Origin: Planctomycetota bacterium | GTDB lineage: Bacteria; Planctomycetota; UBA1135; GCA-002686595 | Length of the DNA: 64,000 nt | Assembly (NCBI GenBank): GCA_016709875.1 | Contig: JADJLZ010000007.1 | Coordinates: 124,001 to 188,000 of the forward strand | Direction of reading: 5' to 3' | Shown: piece after piece, positions 56,627-64,000 of the stretch | Layout: each line of letters opens with the position of its first letter | Numbering within the stretch: the stretch's first letter is position 1 | Made by a program: the position numbers and the translations under genes | The notes under the pieces: generated by a model | Databases searched by the model: none | What the model saw: the letters and a program-made list of their open reading frames with translations, nothing else | Told to the model about the DNA's origin: nothing

Positions 56627-59161
56627 ATGATGCGAACCTCCATGCTGCAACGCCTGCTCTACGTCCTGGCCCTCTCCACGCTCGCCTCCTTCTCCCGCGC
56701 CCAGGGCTCGGGTGACCTGCGAGCCCTGATCGACCAGCGCGTACAAGCCGCGTCCGGAGCGAGCGTCGAGTCGGCCCTCGAGCAGGCCGGGAACATCGCA
56801 GGTCTCGCCACCGACGAGAACCGCGCCGCGCTGCAGGCCGACCTCGACCGCTGGATCGCGCGCGCCGCGGAGCTCTCGGAGCCCGCGCGCATCCTCGTCC
56901 TCGCGGCGCGCAGCCGTGTCGGCGAGGCGGACCTGAACGGCATTTCCGCCCAGCTGGTGGCGTTGGTGGGATCGAAGGACGAGTCCGTCGGTCAGGCCGC
57001 CGCCTCGCTGCTCTCCGACCGCGTCTTCCGCACGCTGCGCGACAACGAGATCGAGCCGGCGGTGAAGGCGCTGGGCGATGGCGCGAAGGATGCGCAGCGC
57101 TCGCCCAGCTACCGCCTCGCCTGCGCCGTCGCCCTGCACGTCCAGGGCCGCGCCGAGGGCCAGCGCACGGCGCGCGCGCTGATGATGGAGTTCCTCGCCT
57201 CTTCGGACGCGGGACTGCGCGCGCAGGGTGCGCTCGCCCTGGCCGAGGTCGGCGACCTCGAGACCCCGCGCAAGCAGCTCGAGAGCCTGGCGCTGGTCCC
57301 GACCAGCCAGGGCCGCCTCGCGGCGGCGTTCCTGAAGCAGGAGGACATCCGCCGCATCTACGACCGCCGCGCGAAGAACGATCTGGAGTACGCCAAGAAG
57401 AGCTCGGAGGACTCCGACCCGGCCGCGCGCAAGGACATGGCGATCCTCGAGAAGTTGATCGACCTCGTGCGTCGCAAGTCGCTCGAGGGCGAGGTCGTCA
57501 AGCGCCAGGACCTGATCGACGCGGCTTGCGACGGCTTGATGCGCAGCCTCGACGAGCACTCGAGCTTCATGACGGGCGAGTCCTACAAGAAGTTCGAGCA
57601 GGACCTGCTCGCACCCGAGTACGGCGGCATCGGCGCCTACGTCGGCGAGGACCCTGAGGACCACATCTTCACCATCACGCGGCCGATCTACTCGGGACCG
57701 GCGTACAAGGCCGGACTCCACTCGGACGACAAGATCGTGCGCATCGACGACTGGCCGACCGTGACGCCCTCGGGCTCGCACGAGCAGGAGGACATCATCA
57801 AGCGCCTCAAGGGCAAGCCGGGCACGAGCGTCAAGCTCTACATCTGGCGCCGCGGCATGGATCCTTCGCTGATCGACCGCCCCACCGAGGACATGGCGCT
57901 CACGATCACGCGCGCGGAGATCACGATCCCGCCCGTCAACGCGCAGCTCCTGCCCGGCAAGATCGGTCTGGTCGAGCTCTCCTCCTTCACACGCGTCGCG
58001 AGCGAGGAGCTCTCCAAGCAGCTGAAGGGGATGCTCGATCAGGGCATGAAGGGCGTGATCCTCGACCTGCGCAATGACTCCGGCGGCCTGCTCACCGAGG
58101 CCTGCAACGTCGCCAACCTGATGCTCCCCAAGGGCAAGCTCGTCGTCTCGACCGAGAACCGCGCCGACAAGAGCGAGAAGCTCTACACGCGCGAGGAGCC
58201 GTTGATCCCCGCCGACATGCCCGTCGCCGTGCTCATCAATCGCTTCAGTGCCTCGGCCTCCGAGATCGTCTCGGGTGCGCTGCAGGACCACGAGCGCGCG
58301 GTGCTCGTCGGCCAACGCAGCTACGGCAAGGGCTCGGTGCAGAATCTGCTCCCGATCCCCGGCGAAGACGACGACCGCTTCATCGACGAGAACGGCAACG
58401 GACGCTTCGACAACTGGGAGAAGCTGACGCTCGACCGCAACGGCAACGGCGAGTTCGACTTCGCGCCGCGTGCGCGCATGACGATCGCGCGCTACCTGCT
58501 GCCCTCGGGCCGCTCGATCCACCGCCAGATCGCCGAGGACGGCACGCTCATCTCCGAAGGCGGCGTCGTGCCCGAGCTCGTCGTCGTGCCGCGCCGCATC
58601 GAGGGCTGGCGCGCCGAAGAGATGTACCGCCTCGTGCGCCGCGAGCACAAGATCCGCGACTGGGTCGAGCAGAACTACGCGAAGGACCGCGAGGTCTTCA
58701 AGCAGCTCGCGACCTGCGACGAGGACGACGTCTCGCGCTACCCGGGCTTCCAGGAGCTGTTCGACAGCCTCAAGACCGTGCTGCCGCAGCAGGACGTGCG
58801 CATGCTCGTGCGCAGCGAGGTACGCCGGCGCGTGCAGGACGACCGCGGCGCCGCCTTCCCCGACGGCGACTTCGAAGAGGATCTGCAGCTGCAGGCCGCG
58901 ATCACCAGCGTGCTCGACCGCCTGCACGAGAAGTCGAGCGACATCCCCGAGTTCGCGCGCACCTTCGATGCGCCCGCTCCCAAGGAAGCCGGCCCGCAGC
59001 TCGTGACCGCCGCCTCGCGCGACGACCAGCTCTCGCGCCTCAAGAACGCGCTGACGCTCGTCACCGACGCCAAGGAGCACGGCCAGATCGACGCCAAGAC
59101 CGCCGCCGAACTCGAGCGCGCCCTCCAGGACGCCCTCAAGCCCGGCGATCAACCGCGCTGA
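56627..59161 (+). CDS. S41 C-terminal (tail-specific) processing protease with EF-hand-like insert
   Basis: The 844-residue exported protease starts at ATG 56627, which opens a signal peptide (MMRTSMLQRLLYVLALSTLA, then SFSRAQ); an upstream ATG at 56531 is possible, with TATGAT at 56517-56522. Residues about 30-325 are helical. A PDZ domain follows (about 330-430), then the S41 core with catalytic Ser543 (FSASASEI) and Lys568 (YGKGSVQ). Right after the Lys is an insert with DENGNGRFDNWE (587-598) and DRNGNGEFDF (603-612), EF-hand-like calcium loops. A C-terminal helical region ends the protein. It should degrade or trim periplasmic proteins from their C-termini. Confidence 0.92.
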   Translation: MMRTSMLQRLLYVLALSTLASFSRAQGSGDLRALIDQRVQAASGASVESALEQAGNIAGLATDENRAALQADLDRWIARAAELSEPARILVLAARSRVGEADLNGISAQLVALVGSKDESVGQAAASLLSDRVFRTLRDNEIEPAVKALGDGAKDAQRSPSYRLACAVALHVQGRAEGQRTARALMMEFLASSDAGLRAQGALALAEVGDLETPRKQLESLALVPTSQGRLAAAFLKQEDIRRIYDRRAKNDLEYAKKSSEDSDPAARKDMAILEKLIDLVRRKSLEGEVVKRQDLIDAACDGLMRSLDEHSSFMTGESYKKFEQDLLAPEYGGIGAYVGEDPEDHIFTITRPIYSGPAYKAGLHSDDKIVRIDDWPTVTPSGSHEQEDIIKRLKGKPGTSVKLYIWRRGMDPSLIDRPTEDMALTITRAEITIPPVNAQLLPGKIGLVELSSFTRVASEELSKQLKGMLDQGMKGVILDLRNDSGGLLTEACNVANLMLPKGKLVVSTENRADKSEKLYTREEPLIPADMPVAVLINRFSASASEIVSGALQDHERAVLVGQRSYGKGSVQNLLPIPGEDDDRFIDENGNGRFDNWEKLTLDRNGNGEFDFAPRARMTIARYLLPSGRSIHRQIAEDGTLISEGGVVPELVVVPRRIEGWRAEEMYRLVRREHKIRDWVEQNYAKDREVFKQLATCDEDDVSRYPGFQELFDSLKTVLPQQDVRMLVRSEVRRRVQDDRGAAFPDGDFEEDLQLQAAITSVLDRLHEKSSDIPEFARTFDAPAPKEAGPQLVTAASRDDQLSRLKNALTLVTDAKEHGQIDAKTAAELERALQDALKPGDQPR

Positions 59162-59201
59162 ATCCCAGCCCTCCGCGACAGCCGATCGGCTGAGCTCCCG
59201 C

Positions 59202-59306
59202 GTTTGTTGCGTACGGTGCCAGTCCAATCAACACACAAAGTCCGCCGGCGCCGTTCGCGCCGGCGGACTTTGTGTGTTGATTGGACTGGCACCGTACGCA
59301 ACAAAC
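59202..59306. repeat. Perfect 50-bp inverted repeat with 5-nt loop
   Basis: Bases 59202-59251 are the exact reverse complement of 59257-59306, around a CGTTC loop at 59252-59256. The outer part includes GTACGGTGCCAGTCCAATCA and the inner part is GC-rich. The first mismatch is at 59201/59307. It lies between the stops of the converging protease and transporter genes, in a 271-bp non-coding stretch. It could be a bidirectional terminator, a miniature palindromic mobile element or a recombination site. There is no T-tract and no transposase in the window. Confidence 0.95.
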
Positions 59307-59314
59307 CGCCGCGT

Positions 59315-59440
59315 CCCCGCGACCGGGTCAGCGCCCCCCGCGATCGGGTGAACGTCTCCCGCGACCGGGTGAACGTCTCCCGCGAAAGGGTCTGCGCCTC
59401 CCGCGACAGGGTTCGCCTCGCGCGCGAGAGGGTCAGCGAG
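59315..59440. repeat. Six 21-bp tandem repeats
   Basis: Six units, spaced exactly 21 bp apart (the CGCGA anchor recurs at 59318, 59339, 59360, 59381, 59402 and 59423), share the core CCCGCGACCGGGT with variable ends. The inner copies (units 2-3) are nearly identical and the outer ones diverge. The array starts 8 bp after the inverted repeat and runs a few bases into the 3' end of the transporter gene. Because 21 is divisible by 3, all frames are periodic, which creates spurious heptad ORFs. No CRISPR-like spacer pattern is present. Confidence 0.93.
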
Positions 59441-60635
59441 CCGCGCGCTTCCCGTCTTTGTCCGCGATCTCGGCCAGAACCGGGAGCAGGAACTCGCGGC
59501 ACAGGATGACGATCGTCGCGGTCAGTGGGAGGGCGATCAGCAGTCCGAACATGCCCATCGAGGAGGCGCCCGCCATCAAGGCGAAGATCACCACGATCGG
59601 GTGCAGCCCCAGGCTCTCGCCGAGGATGCGCGGCAGCAGCAGGTAGTTCTCGATCATCTCGGCCACGAAGAACACCAATCCGACGTGCCAGAGCGCGGTC
59701 ACCGCCTCGAACTCGAGCATGCCGACCATCAGCGCGAGCACGAATCCGACGAGCGAGCCGACGAAGGGCACGAGCGAGAGAAAGCCGGTTCCAAGGCCGA
59801 GCAACAGCGCGAAATCGACGCCGGCGAGCCACAGGCCCAGCGCCAGGATCCCGCCCTTGATGACGCACACGAGCAGGCGGCCTCGGAAGAAGTTCGCCAG
59901 CACTTCGCCCACCTGCCCGCCGATGCGGATGATGCGCTCTCGGTCGCGCCGCGGGAGGTAGCGCGCCACGAAGGTGTGGATGCGCTCCAGCTCGAAGAGC
60001 AGGAACCAGGTGTAGATCGGCAGCAGCACGAGCAGCCCGAAGAACTCCATCACAGAGCCGAAGACGCCCTTGAGCACGCCGTAGCCCGCCCCCAGCGCGC
60101 TCGAGGCGACCCTGCCCGCGGTCTCGCTGCGCTCGGGCGTGAGCCAGGACTGCCACCACTCGCGGAACATCTTGGTCAGGTCCTCGGCGCGCCACTCGTC
60201 GACGGGCTTCTGTTCCTCGCCTGCAGGAGCTTCGCCGGTGGGCTTGGGCGGCGTGTCGCGCGGAAGGTGCTCGAGAACCCAGTGGATCTGCGGCCGGTAC
60301 TTGACCAGCGCGTCGTCGAGTCGCTGCGTGACCTTGGCGCCCAGGCCCTCCTCGCTGGCGAGCTCGCGCGCGAGGCCACGGCCCTGGAAGAAGGCCACCG
60401 AGCCGCTCGCCATCAGCAGCACGGCGAAGGCACCGAAGATGAAGTTGACCGCGCGCTTGCGCTTCCACCCGCGCCGCTCGAGGCTCAGCACCAGCGGGTG
60501 CAGGACGAAGGCCAGCAGGTAGGCGAGGATCAGCGGGTTCAGGACCGAGCGCACCGTCCAGCAGAACCAGACGACGATGAGCGCGAAGATGGCGAGCGCG
60601 ATGCGGCGCCAGGTCGGGGTCAGGCGATCGATCAT
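59433..60635 (-). CDS. AI-2E family transporter (PerM-like)
   Basis: The 400-residue membrane protein has the family pattern of about eight transmembrane helices. The first pair is at about 10-55 (FALIVVWFCWTVRSVLNPLI, split). A polar middle insert follows (about 85-170), then the C-terminal conserved part: GTGFLSLVPFVGSLVGFVLA, NYLLLPRILGESLGLHPIVV and ASSMGMFGLLIALPLTA. Substrates of the family are varied (autoinducer-2 or sodium/proton exchange), so none is assigned. It begins 3 bp after the Minf_1886 gene and its stop lies inside the last tandem repeat. Confidence 0.92.
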   Translation of the reverse strand: MIDRLTPTWRRIALAIFALIVVWFCWTVRSVLNPLILAYLLAFVLHPLVLSLERRGWKRKRAVNFIFGAFAVLLMASGSVAFFQGRGLARELASEEGLGAKVTQRLDDALVKYRPQIHWVLEHLPRDTPPKPTGEAPAGEEQKPVDEWRAEDLTKMFREWWQSWLTPERSETAGRVASSALGAGYGVLKGVFGSVMEFFGLLVLLPIYTWFLLFELERIHTFVARYLPRRDRERIIRIGGQVGEVLANFFRGRLLVCVIKGGILALGLWLAGVDFALLLGLGTGFLSLVPFVGSLVGFVLALMVGMLEFEAVTALWHVGLVFFVAEMIENYLLLPRILGESLGLHPIVVIFALMAGASSMGMFGLLIALPLTATIVILCREFLLPVLAEIADKDGKRAAR

Positions 60636-60638
60636 GCG

Positions 60639-61055
60639 TCAAATCCCCTTGGAGCCGCCCGCGCGCGGAAAGAGCTCCGGCGGCAACTGCGGCCGGTAGC
60701 CGGTGACGAAGGCACGGTCGAAGTCGAGGTCCGAGCGAAAGTCCTCGATCGTGTCGTTCTCCTGGCGGTTCAACATGCCCGCTTCGACGAGCAGGAACAC
60801 GATCTGCCCCCAGTCGATCGACTCGCGCACACCCCAGCGGCGCCAGACCTCGGCCGCGAGCGGCCCGAAGAGCTCGCTGGCGTGCTCGCGCAGTCCGGCG
60901 AGCAGCTCCTGGCCGGTGACGTGCCGGTCCGTGCCCTCGTTCGCCTCGCGCCCCGCCAGGCGTACGGCGTGCTCGAGCGACTCGAAGAGGAAGGCGAAGG
61001 CCTCGGGTGCGTAGCGCTTGTCGCGCAGCGCGAGCTTGCGCAGGGGGTCGTTCAT
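60639..61055 (-). CDS. Minf_1886 family protein
   Basis: The 138-residue protein matches the small Minf_1886 family known mainly in Planctomycetota and Verrucomicrobiota: KRYAPEAFAFLFESLEHAV, RHVTGQELLAGLREHA, EVWRRWGVRESIDWGQIVF and FRSDLDFDRAF. The function is unknown. Its ATG overlaps the holB stop as ATGA. Its presence supports a PVC-group origin. Confidence 0.88.
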   Translation of the reverse strand: MNDPLRKLALRDKRYAPEAFAFLFESLEHAVRLAGREANEGTDRHVTGQELLAGLREHASELFGPLAAEVWRRWGVRESIDWGQIVFLLVEAGMLNRQENDTIEDFRSDLDFDRAFVTGYRPQLPPELFPRAGGSKGI

Positions 61056-62098
61056 CGCTGGGCGCTCCGGTCGCGGCGCGGGCCGCGCAGGGCGAGCAGC
61101 CCGCGTTCGAGCAGCCCCTCCCCGGCCAGATTGCGCTCGACATCCTGACGCGCGGAGCGGAGCTCTGCCAGTCGGCGCTCGCGCGAGGCCGCCGGAAGGC
61201 GCGCGAGCTCGGCCGCGCCCGCGCCATGCGCCAGCTGCACGGGGTCGACGCCCGCCGCCGCGCGCTCGGCGTCGAGCAGCAGGCCGAGGGCGAGGTCGAG
61301 GAAACTGCGCGCGCGCGAGCGCAGCAGCGCTGCCGGCGTCTCGCCGTGGAACTCGCCCGGGAGCTCGAGCAGCTCTTCCAGCGCCTGCGCCCGACCGATT
61401 TCACCGCGCAGCACGGACCAGGCCAGTTCGAGCTGCCGGCCTGCGTTTTCGCGCGCGTGGCTCAGCGCACGGCCCGGCGCGCCCTGCGCCCAGCGCGCGA
61501 GCGGCTCGGCCGCCGCCAGGTCGACGCCCTTGCGGCGCAGCACCGTGCGCACGTCCTCCAGTTCCAGCGTCCCGAAGGCGACGCGCACGCAGCGCGAGAT
61601 CGTCGTCGGCAGCAGCCGGTCGATGCGCGAGGTCTCGAGCACGAGCAGCACGCGCTCGCCCGGTTCCTCGAGCGTCTTGAGGAGCGCGTTCTGCGAACTG
61701 GCGTTCATGCGGTGGGCGTCGCGCAGCAGCACGACGCGCCAGCCGCCTTCGCGCGCGCGCAGCGCCAGGAAGTCCCCCAGCGAGGCGCCCTGCGCGGAAT
61801 CCCCGCCCGCGCGCACGCGCTCGACGAGGATCGCGTCCTCGCCCTCGGTCTGCGCGTCGATCACGAACAGGTCCGCGTGGCTGCCGGCCGCGAGCTGGCG
61901 GCAGGCGCCGCAGCTCCCGCAGGCGAAGGCGGGTCCGCGCTCGCACAAGAGGCCTGCGGCGAGGGTGTGCGCCGCGAGAAACTTGCCCACACCCTCCGGA
62001 CCGTGGAAGAGCAGCGCGTGAGCGAGGCGGCCCGCGCGCGCGGCACGCAACAGGCCCTCGACGAGCTCGCGGTGGCCGAGCAGTTCAGCCGAGGACAC
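61052..62098 (-). CDS. holB: DNA polymerase III subunit delta'
   Basis: The 348-residue clamp-loader subunit has AAA+ motifs LLFHGPEGVGKFLAAHTLA (Walker A-like), a zinc module with CERGPAFACGSCGACRQL, VVLLRDAHRMNASSQNALLKTLEEP and the SRC motif in PTTISRCVRV. It opens the sliding clamp together with DnaX and delta. The C-terminal third is divergent. The GTG start at 62098 lies within the end of tmk (14-bp overlap), the common tmk-holB order. Confidence 0.9.
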   Translation of the reverse strand: MSSAELLGHRELVEGLLRAARAGRLAHALLFHGPEGVGKFLAAHTLAAGLLCERGPAFACGSCGACRQLAAGSHADLFVIDAQTEGEDAILVERVRAGGDSAQGASLGDFLALRAREGGWRVVLLRDAHRMNASSQNALLKTLEEPGERVLLVLETSRIDRLLPTTISRCVRVAFGTLELEDVRTVLRRKGVDLAAAEPLARWAQGAPGRALSHARENAGRQLELAWSVLRGEIGRAQALEELLELPGEFHGETPAALLRSRARSFLDLALGLLLDAERAAAGVDPVQLAHGAGAAELARLPAASRERRLAELRSARQDVERNLAGEGLLERGLLALRGPRRDRSAQR

Positions 62099-62720
62099 GC
62101 GCGACCTCCTGATCGAGGGCCGCCGCGACTTGCGCGGGTGCCGCCGCGGCGTCGATGCGTACCAGCCGCGGGTCGAGTTCGGCGTAGCGCGCGTAGCCGC
62201 GGGCGACCGCGCGCTGGTAGTCGAGGTCGCGCCGCTCGATGCGGTCGCTCGCCGCGCCGCGGCGCTCCAGCGCACGCTCGAGCGGCAGGTCGAGCCAGAG
62301 CACGAGGTCGGGCTCCGGCGAACCGGCCCAGCCGCGCAGCAGCGCGAGCACCGCCTCCTCGCCCAGGCCGCCCGCGACCGCCTGGTAGGCGAAGGTCGAG
62401 GGATGGAAGCGCTCGCAGACCACGTGCTCCCCGCGTGCGAGCGCCGGTTCGACGAGCTCCTCGAGCATCTGAGCGCGCGCCGCGGCGAAGAGCAGCGTCT
62501 CCGCGCGCGCGCCGATCGGGTGCTCACGCGCGAGCAACAGTTCGCGCAGTCCCTCGCCTAGCGCCGTGCTGCCCGGCTCGCGCAGGTGCTGCACGACCCG
62601 GCCGCTCGCAAGCCGCAGGCGCCGCGCGAGCCCATCTGCCTGCGTGCTCTTCCCGCAACCGTCGATGCCGTCGAGCACGAGGAAGCGGCCGCGATCGGAG
62701 CTCTGGGCGCGAGGGGCCAT
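62085..62720 (-). CDS. tmk: Thymidylate kinase
   Basis: The 211-residue enzyme phosphorylates dTMP. The P-loop LDGIDGCGKSTQADGLA begins near residue 14. The DRX-like motif reads CERFHPSTFAYQ, with ERF in place of DRY. LREPGSTALGE and a C-terminal LID region with basic residues follow. ATG 62720 gives the family length. It is translationally linked to holB and divergent from the DUF167 gene across 104 bp. Confidence 0.94.
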   Translation of the reverse strand: MAPRAQSSDRGRFLVLDGIDGCGKSTQADGLARRLRLASGRVVQHLREPGSTALGEGLRELLLAREHPIGARAETLLFAAARAQMLEELVEPALARGEHVVCERFHPSTFAYQAVAGGLGEEAVLALLRGWAGSPEPDLVLWLDLPLERALERRGAASDRIERRDLDYQRAVARGYARYAELDPRLVRIDAAAAPAQVAAALDQEVARVLG

Positions 62721-62824
62721 GGGCGGAGGATTCTGCGCCGCGCCGGGCGGCGGAGCAACCGCCGGTGCTCGTGGAAGTGCCCGCGCGGATGGTGTAGAAC
62801 CGCTGCTCGAAGGGGATCCGCGCC

Positions 62825-63151
62825 TTGGCCCACGAATTCGAATGCCGGGACGAAGCGCAAGGACGCGCCTGCCGCCTGCGGGTGCGCGCACAACCCGGAG
62901 CGCGTCGAGAGGGCCTCGCGGGGACCTGGAACGGCATGCTCAAGCTCGCCGTCAGCGCCCCTCCCGAGGACGGGCGCGCCAACGACAGCCTCGCGCGCCT
63001 GTTGTGCGAGCTGCTCGATCTGCGGCGCAACCAGGTCGCGCTCGTCGCCGGCGAGCGCGCCCGCAACAAGGAGTTCCGCGTCGAGCTCTCGTGTCCCCAG
63101 GTGCGCACGCGCCTGGCGGAACGGCTCGACCCGGACACGAAAAATCCATGA
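62825..63151 (+). CDS. DUF167 (YggU-like) protein
   Basis: The 108-residue protein matches DUF167: RLRVRAQPGARREGLAG, MLKLAVSAPPEDGRANDSLARLL and VALVAGERARNKEFRVEL. The function of this small conserved family is unknown. The best start is TTG at 62825, which gives the usual N-terminal strand; no ATG or GTG in frame does so. Its TGA stop overlaps the ATG of the next gene (ATGA). Confidence 0.88.
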   Translation: MAHEFECRDEAQGRACRLRVRAQPGARREGLAGTWNGMLKLAVSAPPEDGRANDSLARLLCELLDLRRNQVALVAGERARNKEFRVELSCPQVRTRLAERLDPDTKNP

Positions 63152-64000
63152 AGGACTGCCCGCTCGATCGTTCCGTCGAAGCCACGCTGGGCGAGCTCGC
63201 CGAGCGCGGCATCGCAGCGCCGCACGCGCTCTTCCTGCTCGGCACGGGCGCCGGACTGCTGCCGCAGAAATTGCGCCAGGGCGGTGCGCTGCCGCTGCGC
63301 GAGCTCGAGTCCGCGCCGCGCGCGTGGCGCGAGCTCGAGCTCTTCCACGGTGAGCTCGCCGGCGTACCCGTGTGGATCCTCGAGGACGCGCCCGGCGCGC
63401 CCGAGCTCGGCAATACGCTGCCCGCCGACGAGCCGGCGTGGGTCGCGGGCTGGCCCTGCTGGCTCGCCGCCTCGGCCGGCGCGAGCGTGTGCGTGCACAC
63501 CTCGGCGGGTCCGGCGCTCCCCCTCGCCGAAGTCGGCGCAGCCGAGCCGGGGATGATCGCGATCGTGCGCGACCACCTGAACCTCTCGGGGCGCACGCCG
63601 CTCGTCGGGCTCTCGGAGTCCCGCTTGGGCCCGCTCTTCCCCGACCAATCGCGCCTGCACCACGAGGAACTGCGCAAGCTCGCGCTCGCGCGCGCGCGCA
63701 AGCTCGGTCTGCCCTGCTGCGAGGCCGTCGTCGCCTGCGTCGGGGGCCCCGCGCTCGAGACGCCCGCCGAACGGCGCTACTGGGCGCGCGCCGGCGCGGA
63801 CGTCGCCGTGCAGGAACTCGTCCACACGCTGCACGCTTGTGCGCACGCCGGCCTCTCCGTGCTCGAACTCGTGGCCGTCACCGACCGCGGCGAATCGGTG
63901 CAGGACATGGCTGGACTCGTCGCACAGTCGCTCGCGATCGCGCCGGGCCTCGAGGACCTGCTCTTCGAGCTCGCGCCCGCGATCGGCGCCGCAGCGGCCG
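63148..64000 (+). CDS. PNP-like nucleoside phosphorylase, 3'-partial and divergent
   Basis: The frame runs off the window after 284 residues. It resembles trimeric purine nucleoside phosphorylases: LLGTGAGLLP (usual GSGLG), DHLNLSGRTPLVG, GGPALETPAERRYWARAGAD, and HTLHACAHAGLSVLELVAVTDRG. Key residues differ. The RxHxYEG phosphate/ribose motif is not found; the corresponding site reads LEDAPGAPELG. The base-binding Asn of the ITN motif is Asp (VTD). It may therefore act on another substrate or be inactive. It is translationally coupled to DUF167. Confidence 0.75.
   Translation, partial: MKDCPLDRSVEATLGELAERGIAAPHALFLLGTGAGLLPQKLRQGGALPLRELESAPRAWRELELFHGELAGVPVWILEDAPGAPELGNTLPADEPAWVAGWPCWLAASAGASVCVHTSAGPALPLAEVGAAEPGMIAIVRDHLNLSGRTPLVGLSESRLGPLFPDQSRLHHEELRKLALARARKLGLPCCEAVVACVGGPALETPAERRYWARAGADVAVQELVHTLHACAHAGLSVLELVAVTDRGESVQDMAGLVAQSLAIAPGLEDLLFELAPAIGAAAA

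Noticed and set aside
59202..59306. Insertion sequence ends
   Set aside because: The inverted arms meet at a 5-nt loop with no transposase between or beside them, and no target duplication is evident.
59315..59440. CRISPR array
   Set aside because: Units are contiguous 21-bp repeats with no unique spacers, and no cas genes are present.
59149..61404. Long minus-strand frame with heptad repeats across the tandem array and palindrome
   Set aside because: A 21-bp period makes every frame periodic; the frame is antiparallel or out of phase with real genes and reads through the palindrome. No start signal or family.

Overview
This is a very GC-rich bacterial chromosome segment with no rRNA, tRNA, CRISPR array or intact insertion sequence. 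Genes are packed head to tail, often with 4-bp ATGA or GTGA start/stop overlaps. A diderm is indicated by lpxH, gmhB, a Wza-type exporter and many lipoproteins. The gene set (squalene-cyclase-like exported repeat protein, DUF1573 lipoprotein, Minf_1886-family protein, an elongation factor P with a TPGN loop, cmk-plsC-rpsA order) fits Planctomycetota or a relative in the PVC group best. That assignment is inference from gene content only.

Layout. 1-10 kb: a GDSL hydrolase, exported proteins, tyrS, a lipoprotein, rpsA, a decayed toxin-antitoxin locus inserted between rpsA and plsC, then plsC and cmk. 10-19 kb: katG; an operon of degenerate GGDEF protein, NtrC-type regulator and lpxH; an exported protein; rpoN (sigma-54) and efp. 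19-25 kb: envelope sugar genes (GT-C glycosyltransferase, PEGA lipoprotein, gmhB, FemAB-like transferase, two polyprenol-type GT2 enzymes). 25-33 kb: a degenerate histidine kinase and a four-gene modular glycan cluster (double GT2; sulfotransferase-GT2-methyltransferase fusion; methyltransferase; GT-B enzyme). 33-39 kb: a second sigma-54 activator, with a pseudo-receiver and an apparent frameshift, then a 1326-residue TPR protein. 39-56.4 kb: a co-directional minus-strand train running moaC, asd, accB, accC, a lipoprotein, UDP-xylose synthase, glmS, a sugar epimerase, rmlA, rmlD, rmlB, polysaccharide export protein, chain-length protein, O-antigen/O-glycosylation ligase, asparagine-synthase-like amidotransferase and polysaccharide deacetylase. 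56.6-64 kb: a C-terminal processing protease, a striking non-coding repeat block, then AI-2E transporter, Minf_1886, holB, tmk, a DUF167 gene and a PNP-like gene cut by the window end.

Together the central 35 kb looks like a surface-polysaccharide locus: activated sugars (dTDP-hexoses, UDP-xylose, UDP-GlcNAc precursor, heptose) feed many glycosyltransferases, and a Wzx/Wzy-like export and polymerisation set resembling exosortase-A (PEP-CTERM) loci finishes the job, although no exosortase lies in the window. rpoN and two sigma-54 activators suggest sigma-54 control of part of it.

Most unusual points: a perfect 50-bp inverted repeat followed by six exact 21-bp tandem units (59202-59440); a CTG start forced by the catalytic Cys2 of the amidotransferase; two genes with indel-type frameshifts; an EF-P whose modification-site residue is Asn; a -10 element placed exactly for leaderless rpoN mRNA; and EF-hand-like loops inserted in a tail-specific protease.
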